Origin: Streptomyces sp. Ru62
Lineage (GTDB): Bacteria; Actinomycetota; Actinomycetes; Streptomycetales; Streptomycetaceae
Assembly: GCF_002920615.1 (NCBI RefSeq)
Contig: NZ_PQSU01000013.1
Span: 62,001 to 126,000, forward strand
Length of the DNA stretch: 64,000 nucleotides
Direction of reading: 5' to 3'
Translations under genes and position numbers: made by a program
Shown: positions 11,130 to 20,927 of the stretch, one piece after another
How positions within the stretch are numbered: the stretch's first letter is position 1
How the letters are laid out: the number at the start of each line of letters is the position of its first letter
The notes under the pieces: model-generated
What the model was told of the DNA's origin: nothing
Seen by the model: only the letters and a program-made list of their open reading frames with translations
Databases searched by the model: none

Positions 11130-12235
11130 CCGAGCACGACACACAGCCCACAGCACAGCGAGATCAGGCGCACAGCGGCACGGGCGACGATGTCGTCCTG
11201 CACGACACCGGCCGGCCCGCGAGCCGGCCCGAAACCGGCCGGGACACCACCGGGTCCGAAACCGGCCGGGACACCACCGGGCCCGGTGCCGGCCAGGACA
11301 CCGGGCAGGACACCGGCCAGGACAACGGAGCACAGGTGAGTACGGGCAGCGAGACAGCCGGGGTCCCCGAGGCGGCCATCCCCGAGCTGGTGATCATCTC
11401 CGGCATGTCCGGGGCCGGCCGGTCCACGGCCGCGAAGTGTCTTGAGGACCTCGGCTGGTTCGTCGTCGACAACCTCCCGCCCGCCCTCATCCCCACCATG
11501 GTGGAGCTGGGAGCCCGCTCCCAGGGCAACGTGGCGCGGATCGCGGTCGTCGTGGACGTGCGCGGTCGGCGCTTCTTCGACAACCTGCGCGAGTCCCTCG
11601 CCGATCTGGACACCCGGGGCGTCACCCGGCGGATCGTCTTCCTGGAGTCCTCCGACGAGGCCCTGGTCCGCCGCTTCGAGTCGGTGCGCCGGCCGCACCC
11701 GCTCCAGGGCGACGGACGCATCGTGGACGGCATCGCCGCCGAGCGGGAGCTGCTGCGCGAGCTGCGCGGGGACGCCGACCTGGTGATCGACACCTCCAGC
11801 CTCAACGTGCACGAGCTGCGCGCCAAGATGGACGCCCAGTTCGCGGGCGAGGAGGAGCCCGAGCTGCGGGCCACCGTGATGTCCTTCGGCTTCAAGTACG
11901 GCCTCCCGGTCGACGCCGACCTGGTCGCGGACATGCGGTTCCTGCCCAACCCGCACTGGGTCCCGGAGCTGCGCCCCTACACCGGCCTCAACGAGGAGGT
12001 CGCCGCCTATGTCTTCAACCAGCCCGGTGCGAAGGAGTTCCTCGACCGGTACGCCGAACTGCTGCGGCTCATCGCGGCCGGCTACCGGCGCGAGGGCAAG
12101 CGGTACGTGACCATCGCCATCGGCTGTACCGGCGGCAAGCACCGCTCGGTCGCGATGTCGGAGAAGCTCGCCGCGCGCCTCGCGGCCGAGGGCGTGGAGA
12201 CGGTGGTCGTGCACCGGGACATGGGACGGGAATGA
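11126..12235 (+). CDS. rapZ: RNase adapter / nucleotide-binding protein RapZ (YvcJ family)
   Basis: 369 aa. It has a P-loop GMSGAGRS at residues 93-100 (Arg replaces the usual Lys before Ser, which appears to be normal in streptomycete members) and the C-terminal RapZ domain with the conserved FGFKYGLP and GCTGGKHRSVA motifs. In E. coli RapZ controls glucosamine-6-phosphate synthase through a small RNA. In Gram-positives the orthologue binds nucleotides and its role is less clear. The first roughly 85 residues are a disordered, repeat-rich extension (ETGRDTTGS, ETGRDTTGP, then GQDT copies) absent from typical 285-aa homologues; a shorter start near the P-loop (GTG 11336, VSTGSETAG) is possible. 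It overlaps uvrC and yvcK by 4 bases each. Confidence 0.93.
   Translation: MTEHDTQPTAQRDQAHSGTGDDVVLHDTGRPASRPETGRDTTGSETGRDTTGPGAGQDTGQDTGQDNGAQVSTGSETAGVPEAAIPELVIISGMSGAGRSTAAKCLEDLGWFVVDNLPPALIPTMVELGARSQGNVARIAVVVDVRGRRFFDNLRESLADLDTRGVTRRIVFLESSDEALVRRFESVRRPHPLQGDGRIVDGIAAERELLRELRGDADLVIDTSSLNVHELRAKMDAQFAGEEEPELRATVMSFGFKYGLPVDADLVADMRFLPNPHWVPELRPYTGLNEEVAAYVFNQPGAKEFLDRYAELLRLIAAGYRREGKRYVTIAIGCTGGKHRSVAMSEKLAARLAAEGVETVVVHRDMGRE
11229..11282 (+). repeat. In-frame 27-bp direct repeat in rapZ
   Basis: Two near-identical 27-base units (11229-11255, 11256-11282; they differ only in the last base) encode ETGRDTTGS and ETGRDTTGP. They are followed by 12-base units that encode GQDT, GQDT and GQDN. 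Together they build the low-complexity N-terminal extension of RapZ. Confidence 0.85.
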
Positions 12236-13299
12236 CGGAACGTACACCGCGGCTGAGCAGGCTGCGCCGGATGGTGCCCGACGCGCGCGCCGGCCGCTCG
12301 GCCGAGCCCCGCGGGGCGCGGCCCCGCCGGCGTGGCGCCCAGCCCAAGGTGGTCGCGCTCGGCGGCGGCATGGGCCTGTCCGCATCGCTCGCCGCGCTGC
12401 GCCGGATCACCGGTGATCTCACCGCCGTCGTCACCGTGGCCGACGACGGCGGCTCCAGCGGGCGGCTCCGGGACGAGCTGGGCGTGCTGCCGCCCGGCGA
12501 CCTGCGCAAGGCGCTGGCCGCGCTGTGCGGGGACGACGACTGGGGCCAGACCTGGGCCCGGGTCATCCAGCACCGCTTCCAGTCCCAGGGCGAGCTGCAC
12601 GAGCACGCGGTCGGCAACCTGCTGATCGTCGCCCTGTGGGAGCAGCTCGGTGATCATGTGCAGGCACTGGACCTGGTCGGCAAGCTGCTCGGCGCGCATG
12701 GGCGTGTGCTGCCCATGTCGGCCGTGCCGCTGGAGCTGCAGGCCCTGGTCAAGGGGCACGACCCGGAGCGCCCGGACGACGTGGACACGGTGCGCGGGCA
12801 GGCGACCGTGGCCCTGACGCCCGGCGAGGTGCAGTCGGTGCACCTCGTGCCCAACGACCCGCCCGCCGTCCCGGAGGCCGTGGCGGCGGTCCTGGACGCG
12901 GACTGGGTGGTGCTCGGCCCCGGTTCCTGGTTCTCCTCGGTGATCCCGCACCTGCTCGTCCCCGAGCTGCTGGACGCCCTCACCGAGACCAAGGCGCGCC
13001 GAGTGCTCTCGCTGAACCTGGCGCCGCAGCCGGGAGAAACCGAGGGCTTCTCCCCGCAGCGTCATTTGGAGGTTTTGGGGCGACACGCCCCTAAACTCGC
13101 CCTGGACGTGGTGCTGGCCGACGTGGCCGCCGTGCCCGACCGCGACTCGCTCACCGAGGCCGCCAAGCGGCTGGGAGCCGCGGTCGAGCTGGCCCCGGTG
13201 GCCCGGACCGACGGATCACCCCGGCACGATCCGGAGCTGTTGGCCGCCGCGTACGACCGTATTTTTCGGATGCATGGAAGGATCGGCCCATGGCGATGA
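12232..13299 (+). CDS. yvcK: YvcK/GlmR-family gluconeogenesis factor, CofD-like
   Basis: 355 aa. The core starts with VVALGGGMGLSASLAALRR (about residues 41-59), a nucleotide-binding glycine loop of the CofD/YvcK fold, followed by VVTVADDGGSSGRLRDELG and PPGDLRKALAAL. The later DWVVLGPGSWFSSVIPHLL segment is also conserved. In Bacillus and mycobacteria the protein binds UDP-GlcNAc and directs carbon into the cell wall. The first roughly 38 residues are Arg-rich and probably disordered. Start ATG 12232 overlaps the rapZ stop (ATGA), and the 3-prime end overlaps whiA by 10 bases, so translation is tightly coupled in this operon. Confidence 0.94.
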   Translation: MTERTPRLSRLRRMVPDARAGRSAEPRGARPRRRGAQPKVVALGGGMGLSASLAALRRITGDLTAVVTVADDGGSSGRLRDELGVLPPGDLRKALAALCGDDDWGQTWARVIQHRFQSQGELHEHAVGNLLIVALWEQLGDHVQALDLVGKLLGAHGRVLPMSAVPLELQALVKGHDPERPDDVDTVRGQATVALTPGEVQSVHLVPNDPPAVPEAVAAVLDADWVVLGPGSWFSSVIPHLLVPELLDALTETKARRVLSLNLAPQPGETEGFSPQRHLEVLGRHAPKLALDVVLADVAAVPDRDSLTEAAKRLGAAVELAPVARTDGSPRHDPELLAAAYDRIFRMHGRIGPWR

Positions 13300-14279
13300 C
13301 GGCAGCGGTGAAGGACGAGATCTCCCGGCTCCCCGTCACCCGGACCTGCTGCAGGAAGGCGGAGGTCTCCGCCATTCTGCGGTTCGCCGGAGGCCTCCAC
13401 CTGGTGAGCGGGCGCATCGTGATCGAGGCGGAGCTGGACACCGCGATGGCGGCGCGCCGGCTCAAGCGGGACATCCTGGAGATCTTCGGTCACAGCTCCG
13501 AGCTGATCGTGATGGCGCCCGGCGGGCTGCGCCGCGGCTCGCGGTATGTCGTACGGGTCGTCGCGGGCGGTGACCAGCTGGCCCGGCAGACGGGTCTCGT
13601 GGACGGCAGAGGCCGCCCGATCCGCGGTCTGCCCCCGCAGGTGGTCTCGGGGGCCACCTGCGACGCGGAGGCGGCTTGGCGCGGGGCCTTCCTGGCGCAC
13701 GGCTCGCTGACCGAGCCCGGCCGTTCCTCGTCCCTGGAGGTGACCTGCCCGGGCCCGGAGGCGGCGCTCGCGCTGGTCGGTGCCGCGCGCAGACTGTCGA
13801 TCGCCGCGAAGGCCCGCGAGGTGCGCGGGGTGGACCGGGTGGTCGTCCGGGACGGTGACGCGATCGGTGCGCTGCTCACCCGGCTGGGCGCCCATGAGTC
13901 CGTGCTGGCCTGGGAGGAGCGCCGGATGCGCCGCGAGGTGCGGGCCACGGCCAACCGGCTCGCCAACTTCGACGACGCCAACCTGCGCCGTTCGGCCCGT
14001 GCCGCCGTGGCCGCCGGGGCCCGGGTGCAGCGCGCACTGGAGATCCTGGGCGACGAGGTGCCCGAGCACCTGGCCGCGGCAGGGCGGCTGCGCATGGAGC
14101 ACAAGCAGGCCTCCCTGGAGGAACTGGGCGCGCTCGCCGATCCGCCGCTGACGAAGGACGCGGTCGCGGGCCGTATCCGCCGGCTGCTGGCGATGGCCGA
14201 CAAGCGCGCTGCGGACCTGGGCATCCCGGGCACGGAGGCCAACCTCAGCGAGGAGCTGGCGGACAACCTCGCCGGCTGA
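13290..14279 (+). CDS. whiA: Sporulation regulator WhiA
   Basis: 329 aa, matching the streptomycete WhiA length and sequence from MAMTAAVKDEISRLP to the C-terminus. The N-terminal two thirds are the degenerate LAGLIDADG homing-endonuclease-like domain (CRKAEVSAILRFAGG, then WRGAFLAHGSL), which has lost its catalytic acids. Residues about 245-315 form the helix-turn-helix (HKQASLEELGALADPPLTKDAVAGRIRRLL). Together with WhiB it activates and represses genes that switch aerial hyphae from growth to septation. Its start lies 10 bases inside yvcK. In Streptomyces coelicolor an internal promoter upstream of whiA gives developmental expression. A terminator follows. Confidence 0.97.
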   Translation: MAMTAAVKDEISRLPVTRTCCRKAEVSAILRFAGGLHLVSGRIVIEAELDTAMAARRLKRDILEIFGHSSELIVMAPGGLRRGSRYVVRVVAGGDQLARQTGLVDGRGRPIRGLPPQVVSGATCDAEAAWRGAFLAHGSLTEPGRSSSLEVTCPGPEAALALVGAARRLSIAAKAREVRGVDRVVVRDGDAIGALLTRLGAHESVLAWEERRMRREVRATANRLANFDDANLRRSARAAVAAGARVQRALEILGDEVPEHLAAAGRLRMEHKQASLEELGALADPPLTKDAVAGRIRRLLAMADKRAADLGIPGTEANLSEELADNLAG

Positions 14280-14297
14280 CCGGATGACACGTCAGTT

Positions 14298-14336
14298 CGC
14301 CGGTGCCGACGGCCGTTCGGGTGGTCGGCACCGGCG
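14298..14336 (+). terminator. Terminator of the uvrC-whiA operon
   Basis: Perfect 13-bp GC-rich inverted repeat (14298-14310 and 14324-14336) with a 13-base loop, 19 bases after the whiA stop and followed by TTTG. Confidence 0.8.
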
Positions 14337-14431
14337 TTTGCGTGTCCTTGTGGTGCTCTTGACTCGATCATGAAGTGACATGAGCCTGGCAACCTGTTCG
14401 TCGCTGTGGCGGACCACCGCTAGGGGGGTTC

Positions 14432-17386
14432 ATGAGACACAGAGCGAGATCGATCCTCGCTGTCGGCGCGCTTCTGATCGGCGGAGCGAGCCTCGCACCC
14501 ATCGCCCAGGCACAGAACGGAAGTCCGGCGCCGTCCGGGCCGGAAGAGGTCAAGGTCTACCGCGCCGAGGTCACCAGGCAACAGGTACCCCTGCTGCTCA
14601 AGGCCGGCCAGGACGGCCATGAACTCGGTGAGCGCAAGAGCGGGGGCGGCAGGACCGAGGTCGAGGTCTACCTCACCGGCAAGCAGGCCGCGCAACTGCG
14701 CGAGCAGGGCGTCGACCTCACCGAGCACGCCCTCTCGGCCAAGGCGGAGGCCAGGGTCGAGGACGCCGCCCAGGGCGTGTTCCGCCCGTACAGCGGCAGC
14801 GGCGGGCTCAAGGAGGAGATCCTCCGGACCGCCCGGGCCCACCCCGGCCTCACCAAGGTCGAGTCCATCGGCACGACCCTCGACGGGCAGGACATCCTCG
14901 CGCTCAAACTGACCAGGAACGCGAAGAAGTCGAAGGACGGCTCCAGGCCCGCCGTGCTCTACATGTCCAACCAGCACGCACGCGAGTGGATCACGCCGGA
15001 GATGACCCGGCGTCTGATGCACTACTACCTGGACCGCTACACGACCGACCGGCGCGTCAGGAAGATCGTCGACTCGACGGAGCTGTGGTTCGTCCTCTCG
15101 GCCAACCCGGACGGCTACGACTACACCTTCAAGGACTCCGGCACCCGCCTGTGGCGCAAGAACCTGCGGGACGTCAACGGCGACGGTGTCATCAGCACCG
15201 GCGACGGCGTCGACCTCAACCGCAACTTCCCCTACAAGTGGGGTTACGACGACGAGGGTTCGTCCCCCAACCCCACCAGCCAGACCTACCGCGGCGCTAG
15301 CCCCGGTTCCGAGCCCGAGACCAAGGCCCTCGACGCCTTCGAGAAGCGCGTCGGCTTCCGGTACGGCGTCAACTACCACTCCGCCGCCGAGCTCCTCCTC
15401 TACGGCGTCGGCTGGCAGGTGGCGACCCCGACCCCCGACGACGTCCTGTACAAGGCGCTCGCCGGCACCCCCGGCAACTCCGCCGTCCCGGGCTACCACC
15501 CGCAGGTCTCCTCGGAGCTGTACACCACCAACGGCGAGGCGGACGGCCACGCGTCGAACGTCAACGGGATGGCGATGTTCACCCCGGAGATGTCGACCTG
15601 CCAGACCGCGTCGGACCTCGACCCGGACGACGCCTGGAAGAGCCAGGACTGCCAGTCCGTCTTCAACTTCCCCGACGACGAGAAGCTGATCCAGCAGGAG
15701 TTCGCCAAGAACGTCCCGTTCGCGCTCTCCGTCGCCGAGACCGCCGCGCACCCCGACAAGCCGGTCTCCTCGGTCGGTCTGAGCGCCGCCGACTTCACCC
15801 CGGCCGCGTTCTCGACGTCGTACTCCCAGGGCGCGGACCAGGAGGTCTCGGTCGTCGCCCGCAAGGCGGTCCGGGACAAGGAGCTCAAGTACCGCGTCAA
15901 CGGCGGCCGTACGCGCGACCAGGCACTGAGGCACTGGAAGGGCGGAGAGACGTACGGCGGTGAGGACAACCTCTACTTCGACGAGTACCGCGCGAAGGTG
16001 CCAGGCGGCGAGCCGGGCGACGAGGTCGAGGTGTGGTTCACCGGCAGGACCAGCAGCGGGAAGAAGGTCTCCAGCACCCACTTCACCTACACGGTCGCGA
16101 AGCGGCCCGCGGCCGACACCCTGGTGGTCGCCGAGGAGGGCACGGCCGCCGCACAGGCGCAGACGTACGTGGACGCGCTGAAGGGCGCCGGACACCGGGC
16201 GCTCGTGTGGGACGTGGCCACGCAGGGCGCCCCGGACGCGCTCGGCGTGCTGAAGCACTTCCGGACGGTCGTGCACTACTCCGGCGCCACCGGCCCCGCC
16301 AACGCCACCCAGCTCCAGCTGCGCGCCTACCTCAACGAGGGCGGCAGGCTGATCGAGGCCGGCGAGCTGGCCGGCGGCAGCGTCGACCTCGGCGACGGCA
16401 CCCTGTCCGACGACTTCAGCCAGTACTACCTGGGCGCGTACAGCCGTACGTCGACCAAGGGGGCCACCGGTTTCACCGGCTCCGGCGCGCTCGCCGGCTT
16501 CACCGGCGCCCTCGGCGACGCGCCCGGCAACCCGCTCGACAAGGCCGGCACCTACGGCGTCACCTCCGACGAACTGCCGGTCACCACCTACCCGCAGTTC
16601 AGGAGCGCGGGCGCGGGCACCTTCGCCGGCACCGTCAACCCGTACGGACCGTACACGGGTGCCTCGATGGCCGCCGCCGTGCACACCGACGACGCCTACA
16701 AGCGCCTCACCCGCACCATCGACCTCACCGGGGTCGCCGCCGCCGACAAGCCGGCCTTGAGCACCCGGCTGCTGTGGGACACCGAGCCCGGCTACGACCA
16801 CGCGGTGGTCGAGGCGCACACCGTCGGCGCGGACGACTGGACGACCCTGCCGGAGTCCGGAGGGGCCACGAGGACGGCCGTGCCGGAGGAGTGCGGGGGC
16901 GGCTTCCTGATCGGTGAGCACCCGTGGCTGAAGCACTACCTGACGCTCACCGGCAACACCTGCACCGCGACCGGCACCACCGGTGCGTGGCACAGCCTCA
17001 CCGGCAGCTCCGGCGGCTGGCAGCAGCTGGGCTTCGACCTGAGCGCGTACGCCGGGAAGTCCGTCGAGGTCTCCATCAGCTACATCACCGACCCCGGCAG
17101 CGGCGGGCACGGTGTCCTCGCCGACGACGCCTCGCTGGTCGTCGGCGGCGCGGCGAGGGAGACCGAGGGCTTCGAGTCGTCCCTCGGCGCCTGGAAGGCG
17201 GCCGGGCCGCCCGCCGGCAGCCCGGCGGTGCTGAAGGACTGGACGCGCACCGGGACGCTGTTCCAGACGTACGGAGCGGTCACCACGGACGACACCGTGC
17301 TGCTCGGTTTCGGCCTGGAGCAGGTGCCGTCGGCGGCCGACAGGACGGCTCTGCTGCGGAAGGCGTTCGACTCGCTCGACAGGTGA
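14432..17386 (+). CDS. Secreted M14-family zinc carboxypeptidase
   Basis: 984 aa with a Sec signal peptide (MRHRARSILAVGALLIGGASLAP, cleavage near AQA). An N-terminal prodomain-like part (about 35-125) is followed by the M14 peptidase domain. Zinc ligands are His182 and Glu185 (HARE) and His316 (NYHS). The substrate-contact region DLNRNF is near 261 and the general base is Glu386 (FTPEMS). All catalytic residues are present, so an active extracellular exopeptidase is expected. The roughly 550 C-terminal residues include beta-rich segments, one resembling the MAM/CUB-like modules of secreted peptidases (WHSLTGSSGGWQQLGFDLSA). Start ATG 14432 has a G-run ribosome site. Single gene. Confidence 0.92.
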   Translation: MRHRARSILAVGALLIGGASLAPIAQAQNGSPAPSGPEEVKVYRAEVTRQQVPLLLKAGQDGHELGERKSGGGRTEVEVYLTGKQAAQLREQGVDLTEHALSAKAEARVEDAAQGVFRPYSGSGGLKEEILRTARAHPGLTKVESIGTTLDGQDILALKLTRNAKKSKDGSRPAVLYMSNQHAREWITPEMTRRLMHYYLDRYTTDRRVRKIVDSTELWFVLSANPDGYDYTFKDSGTRLWRKNLRDVNGDGVISTGDGVDLNRNFPYKWGYDDEGSSPNPTSQTYRGASPGSEPETKALDAFEKRVGFRYGVNYHSAAELLLYGVGWQVATPTPDDVLYKALAGTPGNSAVPGYHPQVSSELYTTNGEADGHASNVNGMAMFTPEMSTCQTASDLDPDDAWKSQDCQSVFNFPDDEKLIQQEFAKNVPFALSVAETAAHPDKPVSSVGLSAADFTPAAFSTSYSQGADQEVSVVARKAVRDKELKYRVNGGRTRDQALRHWKGGETYGGEDNLYFDEYRAKVPGGEPGDEVEVWFTGRTSSGKKVSSTHFTYTVAKRPAADTLVVAEEGTAAAQAQTYVDALKGAGHRALVWDVATQGAPDALGVLKHFRTVVHYSGATGPANATQLQLRAYLNEGGRLIEAGELAGGSVDLGDGTLSDDFSQYYLGAYSRTSTKGATGFTGSGALAGFTGALGDAPGNPLDKAGTYGVTSDELPVTTYPQFRSAGAGTFAGTVNPYGPYTGASMAAAVHTDDAYKRLTRTIDLTGVAAADKPALSTRLLWDTEPGYDHAVVEAHTVGADDWTTLPESGGATRTAVPEECGGGFLIGEHPWLKHYLTLTGNTCTATGTTGAWHSLTGSSGGWQQLGFDLSAYAGKSVEVSISYITDPGSGGHGVLADDASLVVGGAARETEGFESSLGAWKAAGPPAGSPAVLKDWTRTGTLFQTYGAVTTDDTVLLGFGLEQVPSAADRTALLRKAFDSLDR

Positions 17387-17518
17387 GCGGGACCCCCTCT
17401 CAAGGGTGCGCGGAGGGGGTGCGCATCAAGTGAGCCGACCCGCTCACGAACGAGTGAAAACGGCGTCAGAAGCGCACCGCGTTCCGTCATAAATACGGGT
17501 GAATCCGCTGACGATCCG

Positions 17519-17556
17519 AGGCGGTCCGTACCCCTACTGACTGGTACGGACCGCCT
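17519..17556. terminator. Perfect 14-bp inverted repeat upstream of gap
   Basis: Arms 17519-17532 and 17543-17556 match perfectly around a 10-base loop. It lies 132 bases after the carboxypeptidase stop and 128 bases before the gap start, with no T run. It is most simply the carboxypeptidase terminator, but it could be a regulatory structure if a gap promoter lies upstream of it. Confidence 0.6.
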
Positions 17557-17603
17557 GCCCGTGTATGGGCCATCTCGATGTCACCCCGGGGCCCGCAGAG
17601 AGG

Positions 17604-17609
17604 TAGGGT
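17604..17609 (+). promoter_or_regulatory. Possible -10 box of gap
   Basis: TAGGGT is the commonest streptomycete -10 form and lies 75 bases before the gap start. The only -35-like element is TGTCAC at 17579-17584, with a long 19-base spacer, so this call is tentative. Confidence 0.35.
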
Positions 17610-17684
17610 CGGTGGTGGTCGGGGACATCCCAAACAGAGCTCGCCGGCACCGCATGGCCGGCGTACCAACGAGGAGATCGGTTC

Positions 17685-18692
17685 GTGACGATCCGCGTAG
17701 GCATCAACGGCTTCGGCCGCATCGGGCGTAATTACTTCCGCGCGCTGCTGGAGCAGGGAGCGGACATCGAGGTTGTGGCTGTCAACGACCTGGGTGACAC
17801 CGCGACCACCGCTCACCTGCTCAAGTACGACACGATCCTGGGCCGCCTCAAGCAGGAGGTCTCCCACACCGCCGACACCATCACCGTCGACGGCCACACC
17901 ATCAAGGTGCTGTCCGAGCGCAACCCGGCCGACATCCCGTGGGGCGAGCTGGGCGTCGACATCGTCATCGAGTCGACCGGCATCTTCACCAAGAAGGAAG
18001 ACGCCGCGAAGCACATCGCCGGTGGCGCGAAGAAGGTCCTCATCTCGGCTCCGGCCAAGGACGAGGACATCACCATCGTGATGGGCGTCAACCAGGACAA
18101 GTACGACCCGGCGAACCACCACGTCATCTCCAACGCCTCCTGCACCACCAACTGTGTGGCGCCGATGGCGAAGGTCCTCGACGAGAACTTCGGCATCGTC
18201 AAGGGTCTGATGACCACGGTGCACGCGTACACGAACGACCAGCGCATCCTGGACTTCCCGCACAAGGACCTGCGCCGCGCCCGTGCCGCCGCCGAGAACA
18301 TCATCCCGACCACCACCGGTGCCGCCAAGGCCACCGCCCTGGTCCTGCCGCAGCTCAAGGGCAAGCTGGACGGCATCGCCATGCGCGTCCCGGTCCCGAC
18401 GGGCTCCGTCACCGACCTGGTCGTGGAGCTGGGCCGCGAGGTCACCAAGGAAGAGGTCAACGCCGCCTTCCAGAAGGCCGCCGAGGGTGAGCTGAAGGGC
18501 CTCCTCGACTACACCGAGGACCCGATCGTCTCGTCCGACATCGTCAACGCCCCGGCCTCCTGCACCTTCGACTCCTCCCTGACCATGGTCCAGGAGGGCA
18601 AGAACGTGAAGGTCATCGGCTGGTACGACAATGAGTGGGGCTACTCCAACCGCCTCGTCGACCTCACGGTCTTCGTCGGCAACCAGCTCTGA
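17685..18692 (+). CDS. gap: Glyceraldehyde-3-phosphate dehydrogenase, type I
   Basis: 335 aa, full length. NAD-binding Rossmann motif GINGFGRIGRNYFRALLE starts at residue 6, catalytic Cys153 lies in SNASCTTNC, and the C-terminal WYDNEWGYSNRL motif is intact. It oxidises glyceraldehyde-3-phosphate to 1,3-bisphosphoglycerate in glycolysis. Start GTG 17685 has a strong GAGGAG ribosome site. The next genes, pgk and tpiA, are the neighbouring glycolytic steps, but a long hairpin separates gap from pgk, so gap mRNA may be made in excess. Confidence 0.97.
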   Translation: MTIRVGINGFGRIGRNYFRALLEQGADIEVVAVNDLGDTATTAHLLKYDTILGRLKQEVSHTADTITVDGHTIKVLSERNPADIPWGELGVDIVIESTGIFTKKEDAAKHIAGGAKKVLISAPAKDEDITIVMGVNQDKYDPANHHVISNASCTTNCVAPMAKVLDENFGIVKGLMTTVHAYTNDQRILDFPHKDLRRARAAAENIIPTTTGAAKATALVLPQLKGKLDGIAMRVPVPTGSVTDLVVELGREVTKEEVNAAFQKAAEGELKGLLDYTEDPIVSSDIVNAPASCTFDSSLTMVQEGKNVKVIGWYDNEWGYSNRLVDLTVFVGNQL

Positions 18693-18713
18693 TCGCCGAA
18701 GCAGGACCCCGAA

Positions 18714-18766
18714 GTGGGAGCAGGGCCCGTGCAGCGCACCGCCGCGCTGTCCGGGCCCTGTCCCAC
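18714..18766 (+). terminator. Hairpin between gap and pgk
   Basis: Outer arms 18714-18729 and 18752-18766 pair with one bulged base. An inner GC-rich stem (CAGCGC with GCGCTG) fills the loop. It lies 21 bases after the gap stop. It could end part of the gap transcripts or stabilise their 3-prime ends, giving different gap and pgk levels. Confidence 0.65.
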
Positions 18767-18828
18767 GTACTGACCGCGTCCTTTTACGATCAGGTGCACC
18801 ACGAGCCCTCCTGTAGGAGTCCACTCCC

Positions 18829-20040
18829 ATGAAGACGATCGACGAACTTCTCGCCGACGGCGTGAGCGGCAAGCGGGTCTTCGTCCGCGCCGACCTCAAC
18901 GTGCCGCTGGCCGACGGGACGATCACCGACGACGGCCGCATCCGCGCCGTCCTGCCCACCGTCAAGGCCCTCGCGGACGCGGGCGCCAAGGTGGTCGTCG
19001 CCTCGCACCTGGGCCGCCCCAAGGGCGCCCCGGACCCCGCCTTCTCGCTGCTGCCCGCCGCCGAGCGCCTCGGTGAACTGCTCGGCGCCCCGGTCGCCTT
19101 CGCCCAGGACACCGTCGGTCCCGCCGCCCACGACGCCGTCGACGGCCTCCAGCCCGGCCAGGTCGCGGTCATCGAGAACCTGCGCTTCAACGCCGGCGAG
19201 ACGTCCAAGGACGACACCGAGCGCGGTGAGTTCGCCGACCGGCTGGCCGCCCTCGCCGACGTCTACGTCGGTGACGGCTTCGGCGCCGTGCACCGGGGGC
19301 ACGCCTCGGTCTACGACCTCCCGGCCCGGCTGCCGCACTACGCCGGTTACCTGATCGCCACCGAGGTCGGCGTCCTGAAGAAGCTCACCGAGGACGTCAA
19401 GCGCCCCTACGTCGTCGCGCTCGGCGGCGCCAAGGTCTCCGACAAGCTCGCCGTCATCGACCAGCTCCTCGGCAAGGCCGACCGGCTCCTCATCGGTGGT
19501 GGCATGGCCTACACCTTCCTCAAGGCCAAGGGCTACGAGGTCGGCATCTCCCTCCTCCAGGAGGACCAGGTCCCGGCCGTCACGGAGTACATGGAGCGCG
19601 CCGAGAAGCAGGGCGTCGAGCTGCTGCTGCCCGTAGACGTCGTGGTCTCCCGGACCTTCCCGGACCTGAAGACCAAGGCGCCCACCGAGAACACCGTGGT
19701 CGACGCGGACAAGATCCCCGCCGACCAGGAGGGCCTGGACATCGGCCCCAGGACCCGAGAGCTCTACGCCTCGAAGCTCGCCGACGCCGAGACCGTCTTC
19801 TGGAACGGTCCCATGGGCGTCTTCGAGCACCCCGACTACGCCGAGGGCACCAAGGCGGTCGCCCAGGCACTCGTCGAAACGAACGGGTTCACCGTCGTCG
19901 GCGGCGGTGACTCCGCCGCGGCCGTGCGCACGCTCGGCTTCGACGAGAACGCATTCGGCCACATCTCGACCGGTGGCGGCGCCTCCCTCGAATACCTTGA
20001 GGGCAAGACGCTCCCCGGCCTCGCCGCACTGGAGGACTGA
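18829..20040 (+). CDS. pgk: Phosphoglycerate kinase
   Basis: 403 aa, normal length. It has the signature RVFVRADLNVPLADG (about 15-29), the substrate-binding ASHLGRPKG and the nucleotide-binding GGGDSAAAV near the C-terminus. It transfers the phosphate of 1,3-bisphosphoglycerate to ADP. Start ATG 18829 has GTAGGAG upstream. It is followed by tpiA after only 3 bases, so the two share a transcript. Confidence 0.97.
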   Translation: MKTIDELLADGVSGKRVFVRADLNVPLADGTITDDGRIRAVLPTVKALADAGAKVVVASHLGRPKGAPDPAFSLLPAAERLGELLGAPVAFAQDTVGPAAHDAVDGLQPGQVAVIENLRFNAGETSKDDTERGEFADRLAALADVYVGDGFGAVHRGHASVYDLPARLPHYAGYLIATEVGVLKKLTEDVKRPYVVALGGAKVSDKLAVIDQLLGKADRLLIGGGMAYTFLKAKGYEVGISLLQEDQVPAVTEYMERAEKQGVELLLPVDVVVSRTFPDLKTKAPTENTVVDADKIPADQEGLDIGPRTRELYASKLADAETVFWNGPMGVFEHPDYAEGTKAVAQALVETNGFTVVGGGDSAAAVRTLGFDENAFGHISTGGGASLEYLEGKTLPGLAALED

Positions 20041-20043
20041 CCC

Positions 20044-20820
<777 letters not shown>

Positions 20821-20865
20821 TCATGTCGGTGAGTAGGCGGTAGCGGCGATACGTCGTACCCTTGC

Positions 20866-20892
20866 GGGGGCACAGCCAGGTGCTGTGCCCCC
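20866..20892 (+). terminator. Hairpin between tpiA and secG
   Basis: Perfect 10-bp stem (20866-20875 with 20883-20892) and a 7-base loop, 45 bases after tpiA and 35 before secG. It is probably the terminator of pgk-tpiA; some read-through into secG is possible. Confidence 0.7.
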
Positions 20893-20927
20893 GTCGTCCA
20901 TCCGAATCCGAGGAAGTTGGTCCAGCC

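Noticed and set aside
8823..11333. Long minus-strand open frame of 836 codons opposite uvrC
   Set aside because: It is the antisense shadow of uvrC and the start of rapZ; the translation is Gly/Val/Leu-rich without motifs, a common effect of high GC at third positions.
14420..17110. Minus-strand open frame of 896 codons opposite the M14 carboxypeptidase
   Set aside because: The sense gene has a signal peptide and all catalytic residues; the antisense frame has no ribosome site or recognisable domain.
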